Below are positions 46,060 through 56,232 of a DNA stretch of 64,000 bases, in pieces (the first letter of the stretch is position 1; each line of letters starts with the position of its first letter). The stretch covers positions 263,536,180-263,600,179 of the forward strand of contig OY294067.1 of the NCBI GenBank assembly GCA_958510875.1. Direction: 5' to 3'. Both the position numbers and the translations under genes were made by a program. Under the pieces are notes generated by a model. It had not been told where the DNA came from. It worked only from the letters and a program-made list of their open reading frames with translations, and searched no databases. The DNA is from Endomychus coccineus (Eukaryota > Arthropoda > Insecta > Coleoptera > Endomychidae).

Positions 46060-47189
46060 CGATTTGGTGTAGCACAAATCTGGTAAATTTACATGAAGCT
46101 CTATTATGATAACATTGAATAGATGTGAATGGACTTATAGGATGGGATTCAATTTTCGGAACAAACCCCGAATCAAGTTCAATGACTGTATATCTTCATC
46201 TTATAAAATTTACTAAGAATACTGGAGCTCCATTTAAATTATTTAGTCCGTTTACAATGTAGTAGGCTTCATTGTACAATGTACATTGTTAGTTGTGGGA
46301 ATTGGAAATTGAGTTTTATATTCCCGATTACATCTCTTGTATTTCTGACATAAAAAGGGAGTTCTTTTTTAGTAGGATATGATCAAATGAATGCAATTTC
46401 CTCTTGATATAATAGAAAATCTTGGCACTCATTGTTTGATTATACCGGGTGTCCTAGTGCACCTGTTACAATGGGATATCTTAGTCATTTCAAGACATAA
46501 GAATTTGGGGTTGTCACTATTCGATATACAAGCGGTTCAACCGGAAGTGACTCTAACTTTCCCATTTAGAATGACACTCTGTATACTTTTTTCAGTTTTT
46601 GACTTCTACTCAGAAATCCGTTTTCTAACACTTTATTTTACATTCAAGATCTTCGGGTATATACAGAGTGTTCCGGTTTGTTCCCGCCAAATTGGAACAA
46701 GTTATAGAACTCATATTATTTTAATCAAAAAAGATATATAAACAAGGGTTCGATCTTCATCAGTAGCGGACTTACAGGGGATTGGAATTGAAATAATAAG
46801 GCTTTGTAAAATCATGGTTTACAGATTAAACATTAGATTCCGAAATGCCATGCACCTGGCTAGCATTACATTTTATTCAAGCAAATTTTATACAAAAAAC
46901 ATAGAGGGTTATATTTTTTCCAATTTTCATTAAAAAAATGGTTTCGTACGTCCCTGGTGAGCTGTAGGACTTTTATTTGCATCTCAAATTGAATACCTAT
47001 CTAATTTTCATGTCTCTCAGCTTTTGGTCGTATGAAAGGCTACTAACTCTAAAATTTTGAAAGATCGCCTCAATAAAACCACCTAAATAAAAAGAAATAA
47101 ATTTGATTTTTATCTATTTGTTGAATTAACAAAAGACTATCAAAGGAAGCTACAAACAATGCATTTTTTCGACCAGATTTTTTTAAAAG
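46060..47189. other. Slo2 intron, transposon-like ends but no gene
   Basis: Two sequences resembling Tc1/mariner-type termini occur: taccgggtgtcctagtgcac at 46444 and tatacagagtgttccggttt near 46660. They may bound a small degraded element or belong to the transposase fossil immediately to the right. The open frame 46391-46741 has no recognisable motif. Confidence 0.35.
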
Positions 47190-47610
47190 AAGATGTTCGA
47201 AGTGACCACAATTTTGTTCAATACCAAGACTTGACCGACTGCCTTACGTTAGCTAAGTATTGAGGCTTAATAGAGTTTGCTTCATCTCAAATTCTTGGAT
47301 GAAGTTTCCCCCGTGAATTAACTGGCGTTGCGTTAACTTTGGCCTTCATAAACCTCCATACGCAGAAATGCAACTGATTTATGTCAGGAGAGCGAGGTGG
47401 CGATTATATCGGATCACGCCTCCCAATCCATCTTTCTGGATAGTTTTATGTGGACAGTATCTAACTGGTGTATGAAAATGAGTTGAACAGTCATCTATTT
47501 GGAAAAAAGTCAATGTGATTTTCTTGCAAGAAGTCCCAAAATAATTGCCTCATAACTCTATGCGGAAGCTCGTAAGGCCCTAAAACTTGGTGTCCAATTA
47601 TTCCCATCCA
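47190..47610 (-). pseudogene. IS630/mariner-type transposase C-terminal fossil
   Basis: The minus strand from 47443 gives YPERWIGRR, SPPRSPDINQLHFCVWRFMK and AKVNATPVN (to about 47310). These match the family pattern FPnRWIGRgGPi.WPPRSPDLtPLDFFLWGf.K.rVYAtPV. The third catalytic position has become His (QLHF for PLDF). Upstream residues (47600-47480) are only vaguely recognisable. It is dead. The family looks the same as that of the 36.7-kb element, but the sequence is not the same copy. Confidence 0.7.
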
Positions 47611-47614
47611 CATA

Positions 47615-47965
47615 ATTGTTCATCAATTTTCTTTTCTATACTTTGACCTATAATGTTCAAACAACATCGTGTGAATCTTAGAAAAATGAAGTCTGGTAAG
47701 AAGTTCGGCAGGTATCGAGCTTGACAATAAACGGGTGACTAGCTTGAGCTCATCTAGTCCGCATATCTGGAATTTCTTGCGGTAGAACAACATACCATGG
47801 AAATATCTATAGAAAAGGGAGAGATTGCCCATCTTTCTACGATGTCATACGTAAGTGTGACATCATCAATCAGACGAATAACTCTCTTCTGGATAGAATC
47901 CAACTTATATACTACATATTGGTATTACTAGTGGCATCTATCGGATAATATCAGAAGTAAGTCAA
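47615..47965 (-). pseudogene. LINE (Jockey/CR1-like) RT C-terminal remnant
   Basis: Minus strand: YKLDSIQKRVIRLIDDVTLT, then a decayed ERWAISPF and LSLFYRYFHG, then IPAELLTRLHFSKIHTM. This is the post-RT region of insect LINEs (family pattern LD.vQrrAIRLI.DP.LT...LSLFYRYyhG). Frameshifts separate the pieces. It abuts the transposase fossil at about 47610. Confidence 0.75.
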
Positions 47966-48584
47966 TCTGTCAGAATAAAACTGATAATTTTGAGCCATTA
48001 TTCGTCGGTTTGTCTGGAAAATAACTGGGACAAAGCTCTTCTGTTATTCAGTGAGTATTATCTCCAATATTTATGTATATTTAGCCTCCTATGCATGTCG
48101 TGAGGTCGTAACAGTTTTATAAATCAGGTAGACCTATGCCTGAAGGCTGCTATAAGATATATGTTTTGTGTCGTCTTTTTCAAGAATAATGTAGGTAGTT
48201 TCCTGTGGAGTAATGTGAGAGCGTCGTGTAGGTCGTGTAGTATAAACAGGCACATCTTCGGACATGTGAAATAATCATAACTCCGACTAGTCTCCTTTCA
48301 TTGAAATTCCGGCAGTATTAAGGAATTGGGCGTATCAAGAAATGGTACAACTTAGGTAATCGACAGAGTGATTGTACAAATTTTTATTCTTAATTAGGAA
48401 CATATTCTAGCGATGAATTGTAATTTTTATGCATTAAATCTTGGTTGATGCATTTTTAGTCATAGCCACTATTGGATGATATGGAGTATCTATAGCTGTA
48501 GAAGCTCAAAGGCATTTGACCAAGTCTAGCACTTGGGCCAATTGAGAACCTTGATGTTTTGCTGCCTCAACTTTGTCGTTTAGT

Positions 48585-49420
48585 ATCTAGCTTTCTCTCA
48601 CCACTCCAGGTGGTGGTTGATGGAGTTATCACGATCTGTTGGAAGTGACTTCCACTTCCGTTTACAGCTCCGCAGATGATGGTACACTGCATACTGCTTA
48701 ACTGCAGCCCCCATATCATCCAATGAAATTAGAGGAGTGAGACAGAGACAGGTCGACGGAATTAATGAAGGTCCAACGATTCTGAAATGGTGATCTGATA
48801 ATCTACTAGAGTTTGATGTATCCAAAACTTAACTTCTTCTTTCTCCAGGAAGGCAATCCCTAATATGATGATGTTAGATACAACTATTAGTATGAAATCC
48901 TCCATATCCAAGCTCAGTATCATAATCAACAGCATCCTCATGGGACGTTCATGTGAGATCCATTGCGAAAACCGCTTCACAAAAACTTGGTTTTCCACTT
49001 TGTGCCAAGAGCTAGACTACATCTCAGCAGCTTCTCATAATCGGCAAAGCACAGATTCCACCTGTCTTGGAGTATTGTTCTCATGTTTGGAGTTCCTTCC
49101 AACCAGACTTCATTTTTCTATCGAACACCAAAACCTTATGAATATAACCTACAAACATTCAAGAAGAATTCCTTTCTGCTCTCCCAACATTCCACAGCTC
49201 GCTCAAATGATGTTTTTGAACATTACAGGTTTCCCTCTCTTGTAGTCGAAATATATAGAAGAAACATGCCCTCAGGTGACACCAGTAACCACAAAGCAAC
49301 CATTGCTTCAAGATACAACACTCTCGGCTTACTATTGAAAGATAGATGTTCAAATATTGATGGCTTTCTGTTACCTACATGCATTTATATCAATGATTAT
49401 TATGATTTTGGATAATTCGA
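48585..49420 (+). pseudogene. LINE (Jockey/CR1-like) RT remnant
   Basis: Plus strand, multiple frames: VYSSADDGTLHT near 48660 is the catalytic box with Ser for Tyr before ADD. NGDL...SLMYPKLNFFFLQEGNP follows, then WDVHVRSIAKTASQKLGF near 48940, a stop, and QQLLIIGKAQIPPVLEYCSH plus VWSS near 49025-49095. The part after 49100 retains only scattered homology. The order matches the thumb and C-terminal region of Jockey-group RTs. The same family as 47615-47965 is likely, in the opposite orientation. Confidence 0.75.
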
Positions 49421-49622
49421 AAGTACGCGACTTGGAATGATATTGAAAATATGATTTAGTTAATTATCTCATGTAATTCCAGGAGCATTAAGTGGTTCAT
49501 GTGAAATAGTTCCAAAATCGTGCTAGCTCTAAATGGTTAGAACATTTCTCAAATGAGATTGCTGATTACCACGAGTGATCAGGAAACTTTTCATATTTGT
49601 AATGTAAGTGTTCATTACTCAC

Positions 49623-49840
49623 TGTCCTCTGGAGGTGTGTAACAATAATGTAACGAGTGTTGAAGCTCCGGGGCAGGTGCAATTGTTGGCAAGAAGAGCG
49701 TACTTGAATTCGTCTTCGCAAACAACAAATTCTGCGAATTTCACGTGAAGTTTATTTTCTGGTCGGAAGATTTGTACATATTGAGCGACGCTTGGAGCAA
49801 AGTCTTTCACAGCCCACGATCTCAGTATAGTGTGTTCGTC
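49623..49840 (-). CDS. Slo2: Slo2 sodium-activated potassium channel, internal exon A (RCK1)
   Basis: This 218-bp exon begins in phase 0 after a strong acceptor (ttttattttctttcag, AG at 49842-49841). It encodes [36 protein letters not shown] and [20 protein letters not shown] followed by [12 protein letters not shown]. This is the Slo2/KCNT signature in the first RCK domain, and it differs from BK (Slo1) channels. The donor is ca|gtgagt at 49622-49621, leaving CA of a Gln codon completed by exon B. No stop or frameshift occurs. In vertebrate homologues the preceding exon ends with an ILA-RNY-D-TAA-like segment; I could not find it up to 64000, so the upstream intron is at least 14 kb. Confidence 0.94.
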
Positions 49841-50137
49841 CTGAAAGAAAATAAAACATTTGTATTATCGTTATTCGAATCAATACCAATACTAGTCTGC
49901 TAAACTTTGAACTCTAGCATGTGAGACGCTTTAGTCTAGAAACTTTAGGAAAACATTTAAATCATTTGGGAACAAATAAATTTCGAACAAATATTTATTA
50001 TTCGAATAGTTTCATTAGAGTACAACATCAGGAAGGTACTCTCTTCCACCATTTTGGAGCCGTCTGAAGGAATCTACATATTATATATAAATTCCCGGGA
50101 AATAGGACACGTTAACACTTATGCTTTATATTTTCTT

Positions 50138-50180
50138 GTCTTTACGTATGTTTCGATCTCACGACCATCATCAAAAGACT
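50138..50180 (-). ncRNA. hammerhead ribozyme motif in the left inverted repeat of the PLE
   Basis: Minus strand: stem I GTCTT, TTGATGA (first core base C changed to T), stem II ggtc-gtga-gatc with one G.U or mismatch, GAAAC, short stem III, GTA, then AAGAC pairing perfectly with GTCTT. The order is complete but the core is slightly altered. Confidence 0.55.
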
Positions 50181-50253
50181 TATGTCTAAAACTGGATTAC
50201 TTGAAACTAATTGTATTGAATAAAGCGTTATTATCGCAATTTTCGGCACAGCA

Positions 50254-50829
50254 ATGGGATCTCCTATTTCAGCTACTATTGCTAACCTTGTTATGGAATG
50301 CCTAGAGGATTCTGTTATGAATTCATTAGATTTTCAACCCGTATTTTTCAAACGATATGTAGATGATTGCTTTATGTGTGTTCCCAATGATATAATTCAG
50401 TACGTGATTAATAAATGTAACAATTTCCACTCTGAACTTCAATTTACTTGTGAATTTGAAGTGAACAAAAACATAAATTTCCTAGATATGAACATTAGAC
50501 ATGATGCAGATGGAAAAATAAAAACTTCGTGGTTTACTGAAGAAGTTTGGTCTCAACGTTATCTTCATTTCAATTCTGTTGCACCAGCATGTTATAAAAA
50601 AAGTGTTATAAGCAGCCTTACAGATCGGGCTGTTAAATTGTGTCATGCAGAGGACGGTCCCAAAAATTTAGAAATTGTTCGTTATGCACTGGAAATGAAT
50701 GGCTACCCAAAAACATTTTTAAATTCTATCATTAAAGAAAGAATAAACAAAATCTATAGTGGATCTTCATATATAAATAACATAAAAGGTAATACAGACA
50801 ATTTTATAACATTACCTTACATTCCGTAA
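50254..50829 (+). pseudogene. Penelope-like RT C-terminal half
   Basis: A 191-codon open frame starting inside RT motif B: MGSPISATIANLVMECLE, then the catalytic YVDD at 50356-50367 (FKRYVDDCF), then NKNINFLDMNIRHDADGKIK and a typical PLE thumb region to ITLPYIP, ending at the stop at 50827. The N-terminal RT motifs are missing because the inverted repeat begins immediately upstream. It is the best-preserved RT in the window. Confidence 0.88.
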
Positions 50830-51270
50830 ACCTCAGAGAAAATTAAGAAGTGTTTGAAAAAGTATGATATAAATGTCGGGCATAAACCTACTAACTGTGT
50901 TGGAAAATATTTCTATTTCTATTTAGATATCTAAAACCTTTAATACCTAAAGATAAACAAACCCACACAGTATACAAATTAAATTGTTTAGATTGCGATG
51001 GGACTTATAATGGAATCTCTAAGCAATATTTACAAAAAAGAATGTATGGCCATAAGTATAGCACAAGAAAAAAAAATTCCACCGCCCTTGCTAAACACTG
51101 CTTTGATTATAACCATCAATTCGATTACAATAATGTTAATATTTTAACTAAGGAAACCAATTATTATAAAAGATCTATTTTGGAGATGATTCACGTGAAT
51201 CCAAATCTGTAAATCATAGGACAGATATTCAAACTCTAAGTCATATTTATACTAACTTAATTAAATAAAA
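50830..51270 (+). pseudogene. Penelope-like GIY-YIG endonuclease region, frame-shifted
   Basis: The continuation of the RT frame is interrupted by the stop at 50827 and by several frameshifts. In pieces it reads TSEKIKKCLKKYDINVGHKP, KQTHTVYKLNCLDCDGTYNG (a corrupted YIGQT region) and YGHKYSTR..NSTALAKHCF. It is homologous to the minus-strand fragment at 5113-4681. Confidence 0.7.
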
Positions 51271-51647
51271 ACTCTTGCAAAATCCTTCATGCCTCTTTAT
51301 AATGTTGAAAGTATATTTTATGTAGAATGTCAAGTATATCTCCAATAACTGACAAACCTTTTCCTATTAGCTCATAACTCTAACATCTGGTTTGAAAGTG
51401 AATACTCAAACTAATGAGCTTGTTCTAGTAGTTCACAGTCTTCGTTGGCATGAACACGCATGTATTAAAAGTTCTGCTTAACAGTGGATTCTTGATATTT
51501 TATAATTATAACATTGAGGTGTTACAGTTTCGATTATTCGTGTTTCTGTTCGTTTCGGCGACGTGGGCATTTTAATTGAAATTGGTGCGATAAGGACGCT
51601 TTGCTTAATACAATTAGTCTTAAGTAATCCAATTTTAGACATAATAA

Positions 51648-51687
51648 CTCTTCTGATGATGGTCGGGAGACCGAAACGTACGTAAAG
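51648..51687 (+). ncRNA. hammerhead ribozyme motif in the right terminal repeat of the PLE
   Basis: CTGATGA at 51653-51659, one unpaired t, stem II ggtc-ggga-gacc (51661-51672), GAAAC (51673-51677), stem III ac-gtac-gt, GTA, then aaggaa, which pairs in part with the preceding ctctt. All core bases are canonical. Stem I is shorter than in the 53419 copy. Confidence 0.7.
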
Positions 51688-51752
51688 GAAAGAAAATATA
51701 AAGCATAAGTGTTAATGTGACCTATTTCCCGAGAATTTATATATAATTCATA

Positions 51753-52670
51753 TTGATTTACGCGGGTTGGAAGAATGGTGCATAAAAAATAAAATGAGTC
51801 TAAATATATCTAAATGTAAGATAATTACTTTTTCAAAAAAATATGCAGATATTGTCTTCGATTATAGTTTACACGGTGGGTATTTGGATCGAGTTAATCA
51901 AATTTCAGATCTAGGAATTATATTTAACCGTCAATTAACGTTCGATGATCATATTGAAAACATTTTGAAGCGAGCATTTCGAATATGTGGTTTTTTAAAA
52001 AGACAAACAAAGGAATTCAATAATATTAACAATATTATAATTCTAATTAATTCATTGGTTCGCCCAATTACTGAATACTGCGGTATTATTTGGAATCCTT
52101 ATCAAGCAGTTTATATACACCGAATCGAGAGAGTACAACGCAAATTCGTAAATTACCTATTATTAGATTAAATAAAAAAAATTACTCTTATGAGCAACGT
52201 TTAACTTTAGTAGGCTTTTAAAGGAATTGAGCAATAGACGCCGCAATTACTTCATTTATTTTGGTTATAAAGTGTTCCGCAATATTATTGATTCACCAGA
52301 CATATTGTCGCTTTTTAATCTTCGAATACCCGGCTATGCCACAAGATCTAAACACCTTTTCTGGTTAACTTACCATCGTACTCTTTACGGCTACAATATG
52401 CCTTTAAATGAATTGTGCAAAATCCTAAATAACTTGCCTGAGCACATTGACATATTTCAAATTTCTCTTCTCGAACTAAAAAGACTACTCTCTAATTTGT
52501 AATTAAAACTTAAATAGTAATATTATTATAGAAATACGTTCATCCTTCCTATTTTATATTTCTTTTCCTTTTATCACATATTTGCATATTATATTATTAT
52601 ATATTGTACTGTATTCTATTTATTATTTGGGCATGTCCTGTAAATAAATAAATAAATAAATAAATAAATA
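51753..52670 (+). mobile_element. 5'-truncated LINE (Jockey-like) with (TAAA)n tail, nested in a PLE end
   Basis: A 918-bp insertion. The RT fragment at 51767-52171 reads EEWCIKNKMSLNISKCKIIT, ISDLGIIFNRQLTFDDHI and LVRPITEYCGIIWNPYQA followed by RIERVQRKFVNYL. A second frame at 52227-52502 covers the C-terminus after a frameshift and stop. It ends in a clean taaa repeat tail (52641-52670), typical of some LINEs. The flanks, ataattcata before and cctgggtcaag after, form one continuous sequence at 53513-53530, an empty site that fixes the insertion limits. 5' truncation shows target-primed reverse transcription. Confidence 0.85.
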
Positions 52671-53206
52671 CCTGGGTCAAGATCTTTATTGGAATCTACA
52701 TATGTCAACATCACTATTCACTCTTAAGTTTAGTCGAAAATATTAATTTTCTACAAGTGAAAGAAGTTTCAGCTATTTTAAAATATATTGTATAGCGCGT
52801 GGTCAAACGTTCTATGAAGAATTTTCATAAATTTAGGTTGCAGGTTAAAAAACCACAGTACATCAACTTGTACTCACTTCAACAGTTCAGCCGAAATGAA
52901 TTTATTGTGAGGAAAACGATCAGTCACTGTTGAGCATCTAGGTCTGGATCACTATTGGTTAATATCTCACTTCATTTCTCCCTTAGGGACTGTAAAACCT
53001 TGACGTATGCCATGTACTTTGTGGCTTGTGGCGGTAGGACGGCTTGTCTGAGCGGAATTATTTCTGAAATTCCATGGACTGTGTGTGACCATGCAGTATG
53101 TATCGGTGTTGATTTAATTAAAACCGAAATAGATTTCTAAGGATGGAACCAATTTAATAAATTTTCAAAAACTTGATTATCGAATCATTCTCCAAGTTAC
53201 ATTTGA

Positions 53207-53540
53207 CTTATATATACATTTTCGGGAAATGGGTAACACTAACACATATGCATATTATTTTCGTCTTCATGTACAGTGTCTAAAATGTATTACAATTTCG
53301 ATTGCTTGTGTTTCTGTCCGTTTCGGCGAGGTGGGCATTTTTAATTGAAATTGGTGCTATAAGGACACTTTGTGCTTTGTACAATTAGTCTCAAGACATC
53401 CCGTTTTAGACATTTATACGTCTCCTGATGATGGTCGTGAGACCGAAACGTGCGTAAAGATGAAGATATAAGCATATGTGTTAGTGTGACCTATTTTCAA
53501 AGAATTTATAAATAATTCATACCTGGGTCAAACATTGTTA
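53207..53540 (+). mobile_element. PLE-derived mini-element: hammerhead tail with short inverted arm
   Basis: A 0.33-kb unit without coding sequence. The right part (53285-53530) is the lineage 1 PLE tail with a well-preserved ribozyme. The left part (53207-53268) is the reverse complement of the last 60 bp (53450-53510) and stops at gtac, inside the ribozyme stem III/cleavage region. It is probably a solo terminal structure of a PLE or a non-autonomous derivative. Confidence 0.65.
53419..53462 (+). ncRNA. type I hammerhead ribozyme, best-preserved copy
   Basis: Stem I CGTCTC (53419-53424), CTGATGA (53425-53431), one unpaired t, stem II ggtc-gtga-gacc (53433-53444), GAAAC (53445-53449), stem III ac/gtgc/gt, cleavage triplet GTA ending at 53456, and the returning stem I strand AAGATG (53457-53462). 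Five of six stem I pairs form, counting one G.U. All core residues are canonical. PLEs are known hosts of minimal type I hammerheads. The unpaired T before stem II is shared by all copies here. Confidence 0.75.
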
Positions 53541-53759
53541 TTAAAAATACCTTTGACAATAGATTCCTGGAAAATGTCCCTTGTTCGTTGCCTTCTGAGG
53601 AGAGTTTTAACGTCCATTATTTTCCATCAAGTTAATATTTATTAATAAACTGGCCTATGGATTTGGAATAATCAATATTTGAATCAAATTTAAGTGGATC
53701 CTGTATAACATATTTATTGAACACCTCTAAAATCATGACGTTGCAATTGTGTAGGATTG

Positions 53760-54096
53760 ATTTCTCTCAAATTTAAAGAATATCCAAATTTCAACAATTC
53801 ATCATTTTCGACTTTAAGCATTTTTTAAAAGCATAAAACGGGGCCTCGGCTCCCGAGTCAAAGTTGGGATACTGCAGAATTTGATTGGGTTTTGAACATA
53901 GCCAATTATTCCTCATACATTCGTTAATGTGAATCGAATCTAATATATGAAATAATGGCCTTGAATTATTGACTGGATACACGATACTTAACTTGTAATG
54001 TTCAGCAAAATTGTCCTTGGCTTTGAGTGCATTAGTGTCACGTATAATACAGAATATATTGTATCCAATTTGTTCTACTTTCATAATAATTGACAA
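53760..54096 (-). pseudogene. P-element/THAP9-like transposase fragment
   Basis: Minus strand: MSIIMKVEQIGYNIFCIIRD and TNALKAKDNF, then NNSRPLFHILDSIHINECMR, NNWLCSKPNQILQYPNFDSG. This corresponds to the GTP-binding/RNase H-like catalytic region of P-family transposases, with the conserved HILKCIRNNWLN-type segment (here HINECMRNNWLC). More degraded homology continues to about 53620 (ILEVFNKYVIQD). It is a partial, non-functional fragment. Confidence 0.7.
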
Positions 54097-55728
54097 AATC
54101 TACAATTACTTCGATACAATCTTGTTCTGTTATTGTTGTTACCATGGAATCTTCCACAGGGACAGCCTATATTGAAGTTTTAGTCCATTGTTGTAATTTA
54201 TCTTGCTGCCAGGAACACAACATTCATTCAGTATAAGTTATTAAGTAACAAACGTCAGTAAGCTGTACGTATGACACAAAACGCTGTAGGAACCAACATA
54301 AACATTCACTCAGGAAGCCGTTCTGCAACGCACTTTATTCTGTCATAATGCACGCTTATTTACAGATAAAATACGTTCCAATCACACGAGGACACCTTCG
54401 GAGTAGGTGCAATATGTAATTTCTCAATCTATTTCATTATAATTCATAATAACAGTCAATGCCGGCTACGCGTCATTAAAACTAAACAATATTATCATAT
54501 GCTACGTTTCGGCTGGAAGCGCCTTGTTGATGACGTCAGACTTACTCTTGTCCTGAACGTTTAGGCCCTCTACTATAGAGCGTATTGTCCTACCCCATCA
54601 CAGAATGTCATGAGGCAGTCATGAAATATAATATTATTTTGCAACATCGAATTGGTAAACTCAATTATGGGAGTATACCAGTTGGCCAGCATCAATAAAT
54701 AGGGCAGTCGCAGGATAATTTTGTTCCACAATATTGAGACGATTGAAAATAGCAAACTTGAATTCCAAGGGTTATATATTTCTGTATTTTGGATGGGTTA
54801 CGTCCCCTTGGGATTGATGTTAGAGCACGAGATTGTTCTAAGGAACATGTAACTATGATATAATATCTATTTGGAATGTTGAGAATAATTAATTCCGTTA
54901 TAAGATGAGGGTAGTTTCTACTTCGAAGATGGTTTATGCCATATCTAAATTAACAGGAGAAGGACAATCAAATAATAATAATGTCGTAAGGGTTTCACGA
55001 GGGGAATATCATTCTGATTAGAAATATCAATTTTCTATGTGGTGATTTATATCCGCGATATAGACCGTGCTACTTCAGAATCAACCCTCTGGATCAAGGA
55101 TCGGCAATGCAGCGCTAGTTTGAAGTGTCCGCCTAAATCCTAAATTTCGAATATTCGAACAGCAAACACTCGCATTTCCTTTTCATCCTTTTAGCAATTG
55201 TATGAAATGTACAATCAAACTTTCAACAAAAATTAAGTCTTAGCGACATCTAGATAACAATAGACTGGAATAAAGTGCAAGACCTGAATGCTTAGTACAA
55301 AAGTCAGTGTGACATCAACAAGAAGCTTTGAAATATTAGAATTAAATAGATTGTTAACTCATTCTGTTGGAAAATTATATGTTGCGCCTGTAGCTAAGGG
55401 GTCCTCCTGTGTAAATAAACTTGTATGAGAGTATTATCAATGAATAAAGTTTGATGCGAAATGGCTTCCTAAAAGAAGAATATTCTTGTTGGTTCTTACC
55501 GCGTTTTGTGTCGCTGGAGTGTATAAATTAATTACTTATGCCGAATGAATGTGCTCCTGGCTAGTAAACTACTTCAATGGACCAAAACTTGAAATATTCA
55601 GTTTTCCTAAAGATAATGAACTACGTAAACAATGACTGTTCCCGTGAAACAAACATATTATAAAGATAGATAATATGATATAATAACACAATAAGATTGC
55701 CGTGGTAGTACCGTAGTAAGTATAAATT
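54097..55728. other. spacer between two inverted P-like fragments, no gene recognised
   Basis: The segment aggccctctactatagagcg near 54564 recurs as aggccttgtactatagagcg near 56750, both close to a gatgacgtca/gacatcacga sequence, so a dispersed repeat is present. Otherwise there is nothing recognisable. Confidence 0.4.
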
Positions 55729-56075
55729 TTGTCAATTATTTTGAAATTGGAGCAAATTGGATACAGAATCTTCTGTATTACATGTGACAATAATGCACTC
55801 AAAGCCATGAAGAATTTTTCTGACTATAACAAGTTAAGTATCGTCTATTCTCAGCCACTTCATAACTCAAGAGCTCTGTTCCACCTATTCGATTTAGTTC
55901 ACACCCTCAAATGTATAAGAAATGATGGGGTAAATTTAAAACCCAATCAAAACAAGTAGTATCCCAACTTTGACTTGGGAGACGAGGACATTGCCTCATT
56001 TCATGCTTTGAACTAGAACATGATGAATTGCTAAAATTTGGACATTCTTTGAATTTGAAAGCACTCAAATATAAC
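55729..56075 (+). pseudogene. P-element/THAP9-like transposase fragment, inverted relative to 53760-54096
   Basis: Plus strand: MSIILKLEQIGYRIFCITCD and NNALKAMKNFSDY, then NSRALFHLFDLVHTLKCIRN, KPNQNK, a stop, YPNFDLGDEDIASFHALN, another stop, and KFGHSLNLKALKYNSNNI in a shifted frame. It is the same family and region as 53760-54096, in reverse orientation and somewhat better preserved (HTLKCIRN is nearer the consensus). Confidence 0.75.
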
Positions 56076-56150
56076 TCCAATAATATATGTTGAAGGGCGA
56101 GGGAAACCAATCAATAACAAAAATCAACTTTCAAATAATCTACCAATTTT

Positions 56151-56232
56151 GCCGCTTAGAGATTCGAACCTACGCTATTGGACGCAAGACTATATGGGGC
56201 CAGGGTCTTACCGCCTGGGCTAGGTCCGTCGA
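56151..56232 (-). repeat. tRNA-derived SINE-like head with RNA polymerase III A and B boxes
   Basis: On the minus strand, tagcccaggcgg (56222-56211) fits the A box and ggttcgaatct (56170-56160) fits the B box, about 40 bp apart, within a tRNA-like length beginning near ggacctagcc. The acceptor and anticodon arms do not fold into a convincing canonical tRNA, so a SINE head or tRNA pseudogene is more likely than a tRNA gene. Confidence 0.5.

Larger units (their letters stand above)
50075..51752 (+). mobile_element. Penelope-like element (lineage 1), 5'-truncated RT + GIY-YIG, flanked by inverted terminal repeats
   Basis: The coding part is plus strand. It is flanked by an inverted repeat: 50075-50240 is the reverse complement of about 51590-51750, sharing aaataggacacgttaacac/gtgttaatgtgacctattt and the ribozyme. 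Inverted terminal repeats around a 5'-truncated RT are a known feature of PLEs. The right end is tatataattcata, after which a LINE is inserted. Confidence 0.8.

Noticed and set aside
56151..56232. Functional tRNA gene
   Set aside because: A and B boxes are present, but acceptor and anticodon arms do not pair convincingly. SINE head or tRNA pseudogene is preferred.
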